Assembly (NCBI GenBank): GCA_964445255.1
Contig: CAYUKM010000059.1
Location: 1-16,350, forward strand
DNA from: SHLQ01 sp964445255
GTDB lineage: Bacteria > Actinomycetota > Acidimicrobiia > Acidimicrobiales > SHLQ01
Direction: 5' to 3'
DNA length: 16,350 nt
The translations under genes and the position numbers were made by a program. Below are positions 13,949 through 16,350 of the stretch, in pieces. Each line of letters begins with the position of its first letter. Within the stretch, counting starts at the first letter, position 1. The notes beneath the pieces were generated by a model. The model was not told where the DNA came from. It was given only the letters and a program-made list of their open reading frames with translations, and did not search any database.

Positions 13949-14985
13949 AGTTCTGGTTCACGGATCTCTGCAAGCTTCGGCAACAGGACCGGGGCTTCCC
14001 AAACGCGATCCATCAGTTCTCGGCCACCGTGTTCCTCGACAACCTCGATGAAGTTCTCACCCTGCGCGTATTGCTTCATCTTGGCTTCGAGCCCAACTAG
14101 CTTTTGAATGAGCGCAACACCACGAGAGGTGTTCGCCCGGCGTTGACGCAAGATGCGACCGAACCGCTCGGCTCCCTTTACGATGCCTTCCCCAGCGCGG
14201 TCCATGGTGATGTCGCCGTGACCTTCGAGCAGGCTCATGAGACCCCCTACCTGGTCGAGCAGCGCACGTTGTTCTTCGGAGGCAAAGATCGCAGAAAGTC
14301 CGCCCTCAGCGAGTGGGTCTTCACCGTTTCGAGCTTGTTCGACCGCTCGCTTGAGCCCGTCGACGAAACGCTGCGGATCGGGGTCGGCTTCGTCGATCAT
14401 GCCGTTCACGAGACTCAAGAAGTGCTCACGCATCCACGGCACACCAGTGAACTGCGCCCGGTGGGTCACTTCGTGAAGTGCGAGCCACAAACGGAAGTCT
14501 TCCTCCGGGAAAGCGAATCGATTCTCCAACGCCGCAACGTTGGACCCGACGTAATAGACGATGTCCTGGTCTTCGGGGTTCTCGTCCTCGATGACGAGCA
14601 GATCGTACTGACCAAGCACCCGAGTCGACATCCATCCGAGCATCGTTCCAAGTTCGACACCAGCGACCTTGGCGCCGATCACGCCGCTCAGCCCGCCCGG
14701 CGCTTCCTCTTCCATCTTCTCGAGCACAGGCTTGAGAAGCCGCTGGAAGGAACGCAGGTTGGCGTCGACCCAGTCCGCACGGTCGGCTACCCGACCACGT
14801 GCGTTTCCGTCGAGCGATCGAAGGCCCGTCTCGGCCCCAACCAACTCTTCAGCTTGGGCGGTGAAGCGCTCGAAGTCGTCGTTCATCTTGGCGCGCTCGT
14901 CAACACTGAGCTTGGGCTCGTCTCGATTTACCTTCGCCGCGACCGCCCGGGCGAGATCCCAATCGATTGCGCCGGACTCACTCAC
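13909..14985 (-). CDS. DUF2342 zinc metallopeptidase-like protein
   Basis: Member of the actinobacterial DUF2342 family (zincin-like, sometimes listed as associated with coenzyme F420 genes). Of 358 residues, HEVTH (171-175) is the HExxH zinc motif with the catalytic Glu172. EGHGD (254-258) provides the likely third ligand Glu254 in the downstream helix, plus His256. DDFERFTAQAEELVG (36-50) and RADWVDANLRSFQRLLKPVL (69-88) are helical parts typical of the family. There is no signal peptide, so the protein acts in the cytosol. Its substrate is unknown. The start is a GTG at 14985, overlapping the stop of the 56-residue membrane-protein ORF by eight bases (GTGAGTGA). The end overlaps tilS by 40 bp, as its neighbour does in mycobacteria. 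I infer protease-like chemistry from the motif only. Confidence 0.93.
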   Translation of the reverse strand: MSESGAIDWDLARAVAAKVNRDEPKLSVDERAKMNDDFERFTAQAEELVGAETGLRSLDGNARGRVADRADWVDANLRSFQRLLKPVLEKMEEEAPGGLSGVIGAKVAGVELGTMLGWMSTRVLGQYDLLVIEDENPEDQDIVYYVGSNVAALENRFAFPEEDFRLWLALHEVTHRAQFTGVPWMREHFLSLVNGMIDEADPDPQRFVDGLKRAVEQARNGEDPLAEGGLSAIFASEEQRALLDQVGGLMSLLEGHGDITMDRAGEGIVKGAERFGRILRQRRANTSRGVALIQKLVGLEAKMKQYAQGENFIEVVEEHGGRELMDRVWEAPVLLPKLAEIREPELWIDRVSPARVSA

Positions 14986-15148
14986 CGGCTTGCTGTTGCT
15001 CCATGAGCTTGCGCTGCTTGCGACTTGGATATTGCTTCGCGGTTACCTGCGAAAGGTATCCGCCAATAATTGCGACCAGCAGGCCGATCGTGCCCACGAC
15101 GAGGAAGGGGGCGATCCAGAAGGTCCAAACGACTGCGAACATGGTCAT
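14978..15148 (-). CDS. Short single-pass membrane protein, 56 residues
   Basis: The frame from the ATG at 15148 to the TGA at 14978 encodes 56 residues. MTMFAVVWTFWIAPFLVVG is followed by a continuous hydrophobic run (TIGLLVAIIGGYL) to about residue 32. A basic, Gln-rich cytoplasmic-style tail comes next (PSRKQRKLMEQQQAGE). One transmembrane helix is expected, probably with the tail inside by the positive-inside rule. A second ATG is two codons in. It sits in the 190-bp gap between the anti-sigma gene and DUF2342, 27 bp from the former and overlapping the DUF2342 start by eight bases, which argues for real coding. Codon use looks like that of its neighbours. No family is recognised. The ribosome site is weak. 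Confidence 0.65.
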   Translation of the reverse strand: MTMFAVVWTFWIAPFLVVGTIGLLVAIIGGYLSQVTAKQYPSRKQRKLMEQQQAGE

Positions 15149-15175
15149 GAGTGTAGTGGTGCTTTCTACCGGTGC

Positions 15176-15562
15176 TCAGTCAAACCCGAGAGCACGAGTG
15201 ATTCGCTCACGTACATCATCGGGCATCGGATCAAAAGCCTTAGCTGCCAGCGTCGAGCGGAGCTGCATTTGGAAGGCTTGGGCTGCTTGGCACGAGCCAC
15301 ACGTTGCGATGTGGGCACGAACCGCAGCCTGCTGTGAAGGCGCTAGCTCACCATCGAGATATACCGACAACGATCGGTGGACATCAAGACAGGTTGCTTG
15401 CAGTTCGGGTTGACCCAGCGGCGCGTAGACGGGCTGCGGGCCTGCGGGGTTGAATCCATCGATCCCAACAAAGCCATCGCCGGCGTCCGCAAAAGGAGGC
15501 GACGCCGCGAACACCTCGCTCTGTGAAGGTGCGGTCTCGAACATCTCATCATCGTGTGTCAT
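15176..15562 (-). CDS. Zinc-binding anti-sigma factor, RsrA/RshA-like
   Basis: Redox-sensitive anti-sigma factor that holds a SigR-type sigma until thiol stress forms a disulfide and releases it. Of 128 residues, the zinc anti-sigma (ZAS) motif is HIATCGSC, with His84, Cys88 and Cys91, and an upstream Cys58 in TCLDVHRSL. The spacings 26, 4 and 3 equal those of Cys11, His37, Cys41 and Cys44 in Streptomyces RsrA, so the sensing cluster is intact. Two differences: there is an acidic, Pro/Gly-rich N-terminal extension of about 50 residues, and the Cys pair often found near the C-terminus of RsrA proteins is absent. The ATG overlaps the sigma-factor stop by four bases (ATGA), so the two are translationally coupled, as expected for a stoichiometric partner. 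Confidence 0.9.
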   Translation of the reverse strand: MTHDDEMFETAPSQSEVFAASPPFADAGDGFVGIDGFNPAGPQPVYAPLGQPELQATCLDVHRSLSVYLDGELAPSQQAAVRAHIATCGSCQAAQAFQMQLRSTLAAKAFDPMPDDVRERITRALGFD

Positions 15563-16212
15563 GGTGTGACAACTTCCCCATCGATTGCGGTTTTTGGTTC
15601 AGTACTTGCAGTAGATGGGTCGCTGTCTAAGTCTAGAGATGCGGCGTCATCGTCGTCGGGAAGCAAGTTTCGCTCCCCGGCAAATTCGTGCAACTCCTTT
15701 TCGAGTGCTTTTCTTCCCCGATGAATGCGACTCATTACCGTTCCGATCGGAATCTCAAGGATTTCAGCGATTTCTTTGTATGCAAAGCCCTCCACATCAG
15801 CCAATAAGACGGCGATTCGGAAGTTCTCCGGGATGGCTTCGATAGCTGTCTTAACCGCATCGTCGGTCACCGAATTGAGGAACGCATCCTCGGCACTTGC
15901 GCCGATCTCGGCGTTCTCACCGCTGAGCCGGCGATACAGGTACATGTCCTCAACGTCGGCGATATCGCTTTCATCGGGGCGCCGTTGCTTGGCCCGATAG
16001 CGGTTGATGTAGCTATTGGTCAGGATGCGATACATCCACGCCTTAAGGTTCGTACCCTCCTCGAAACGTTCGTACCCTCGATATGCCTTCAAGTACGTCT
16101 CTTGCACGAGATCCTCGGCATCTGCCGGGTTCCGTGTCATGCGCAGGGCCGCTGAATACAGCTGGTCCATGAGCGGCATTGCTGCGTCAGCGAAATCGGC
16201 GGGATCTGCCAT
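15559..16212 (-). CDS. ECF sigma factor, SigR/SigH/SigE-like
   Basis: RNA polymerase sigma factor of the ECF group with only regions 2 and 4. Region 2 spans about 12-75: DQLYSAALRMTRNPADAEDLVQETYLKAY with the polymerase-contacting DAEDLVQET, then LKAWMYRILTNSYINRYR, which melts and binds the -10 element. Region 4 spans about 115-175, with IPENFRIAVLLADVEGFAYKEIAEIL and the helix-turn-helix GTVMSRIHRGRKAL, which reads the -35. Residues about 180-217 form an acidic, Ser/Thr-rich tail (LLPDDDDAASLDLD) not usual in the family. The pairing with a ZAS anti-sigma points to control of thiol/oxidative stress genes. Upstream I saw no clear GGAAT-N18-GTT autoregulatory promoter. The ATG at 16212 has a weak ribosome site. 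It is the first gene of the long minus-strand array. Confidence 0.93.
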   Translation of the reverse strand: MADPADFADAAMPLMDQLYSAALRMTRNPADAEDLVQETYLKAYRGYERFEEGTNLKAWMYRILTNSYINRYRAKQRRPDESDIADVEDMYLYRRLSGENAEIGASAEDAFLNSVTDDAVKTAIEAIPENFRIAVLLADVEGFAYKEIAEILEIPIGTVMSRIHRGRKALEKELHEFAGERNLLPDDDDAASLDLDSDPSTASTEPKTAIDGEVVTP

Positions 16213-16262
16213 TTACAAAGCCTAACGGTTGATCTCTGCGTGTACTGCACCAGACTGGTCAC

Positions 16263-16350
16263 ATGGGAGTCGCAAGGAAGTACCTCGAAAAGCGAGCGAC
16301 CGAACGAATCCCGTCCCCGATTCTCGACGCGGCGGGCAAGGCGTTGATCG
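16263..16350 (+). CDS. Possible start of a divergent gene, cut by window edge
   Basis: An ATG at 16263 opens a frame that stays open for 29 codons to the end of the window, starting MGVARKYLEKRATERIPSPI. The residues are amphipathic and basic and show no family motif in this short length. It is divergent from the sigma factor gene, 50 bp away. No Shine-Dalgarno match is visible. It may equally be a chance frame. Confidence 0.35.
   Translation, partial: MGVARKYLEKRATERIPSPILDAAGKALI

Noticed and set aside
14104..15006. Plus-strand open frame of 300 codons antisense to the DUF2342 gene
   Set aside because: It mirrors a gene with clear motifs (HEVTH, EGHGD). The antisense product has no recognisable domain and no ribosome site. 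Long antisense frames are common in high-GC DNA.
16213..16350. SigR-type autoregulatory promoter (GGAAT-N18-GTT) upstream of the sigma factor
   Set aside because: Only partial matches such as GGGAT were found, without a GTT at the right distance.
1..16350. Defence island, prophage, CRISPR, toxin-antitoxin or integrative element
   Set aside because: No direct repeat array, integrase, transposase, terminal repeat or known defence motif was seen. The content is core metabolic and regulatory.

Overview
The window reads as a piece of the chromosome of a high-GC Gram-positive bacterium (Actinomycetota). Three things suggest this: a CIRCE-controlled groES-groEL pair, a SigR/RsrA-type sigma/anti-sigma pair, and the gene order DUF2342-tilS-hpt-folE-folP-folB-folK-DUF2520-panC, which resembles that of mycobacteria. 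The Thr-rich lipoprotein and the arylsulfotransferase-like lipoprotein would fit a member of Acidimicrobiia, but that finer placement is inference. I see no tRNA, rRNA, CRISPR array, insertion sequence, phage gene or recognisable defence system.

Layout. (1) 1-1410, minus strand: the 5' part of groEL (cut by the window edge), groES, a groESL promoter overlapping a CIRCE operator with an extra half-site, and a strong hairpin separating them from a small zinc-ribbon protein gene (1428-1769). (2) 2010-4752, plus strand: a lipoprotein with the catalytic residues of arylsulfate sulfotransferases, then a cytochrome P450, with a compact hairpin between them. (3) 4753-5733: a truncated META/HslJ-like gene remnant and a small multi-pass membrane protein, both minus. 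(4) 5734-6870, plus: a lipoprotein with an 11-Thr linker and Asp/Gly calcium-type loops. A hairpin between convergent genes follows. (5) 6928-16212, minus: fourteen tightly packed genes. In transcription order they are a SigR-like sigma factor, a zinc-binding anti-sigma factor, a 56-residue single-pass membrane protein, a DUF2342 zinc metallopeptidase homologue, tilS, hpt, folE, folP, a degenerate dual-specificity-phosphatase-like protein, folB, folK, a DUF2520 Rossmann protein, panC and a COG0523/CobW GTPase. (6) From 16263, plus: the possible start of a divergent gene.

How they work together. FolE, FolB, FolP and FolK supply GTP cyclohydrolase I, dihydroneopterin aldolase, dihydropteroate synthase and the pterin pyrophosphokinase, four core steps of dihydrofolate synthesis. 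PanC makes pantothenate, and the adjacent DUF2520 protein may supply a pantoate-pathway reduction. Hpt and TilS do purine salvage and tRNA-Ile lysidine formation. The metal-handling GTPase at the distal end shares the array with zinc-dependent FolE. The redox-sensing sigma/anti-sigma pair at the head raises the question whether part of this array answers to thiol stress, although I found no convincing SigR-type promoter.

The least expected items are the phosphatase-like protein without a catalytic cysteine, coupled on both sides to folP and folB; the short membrane-protein ORF overlapping the DUF2342 start; the duplicated CIRCE arm; and the Ser-Gln variant of the conserved Thr-Arg loop in FolP.
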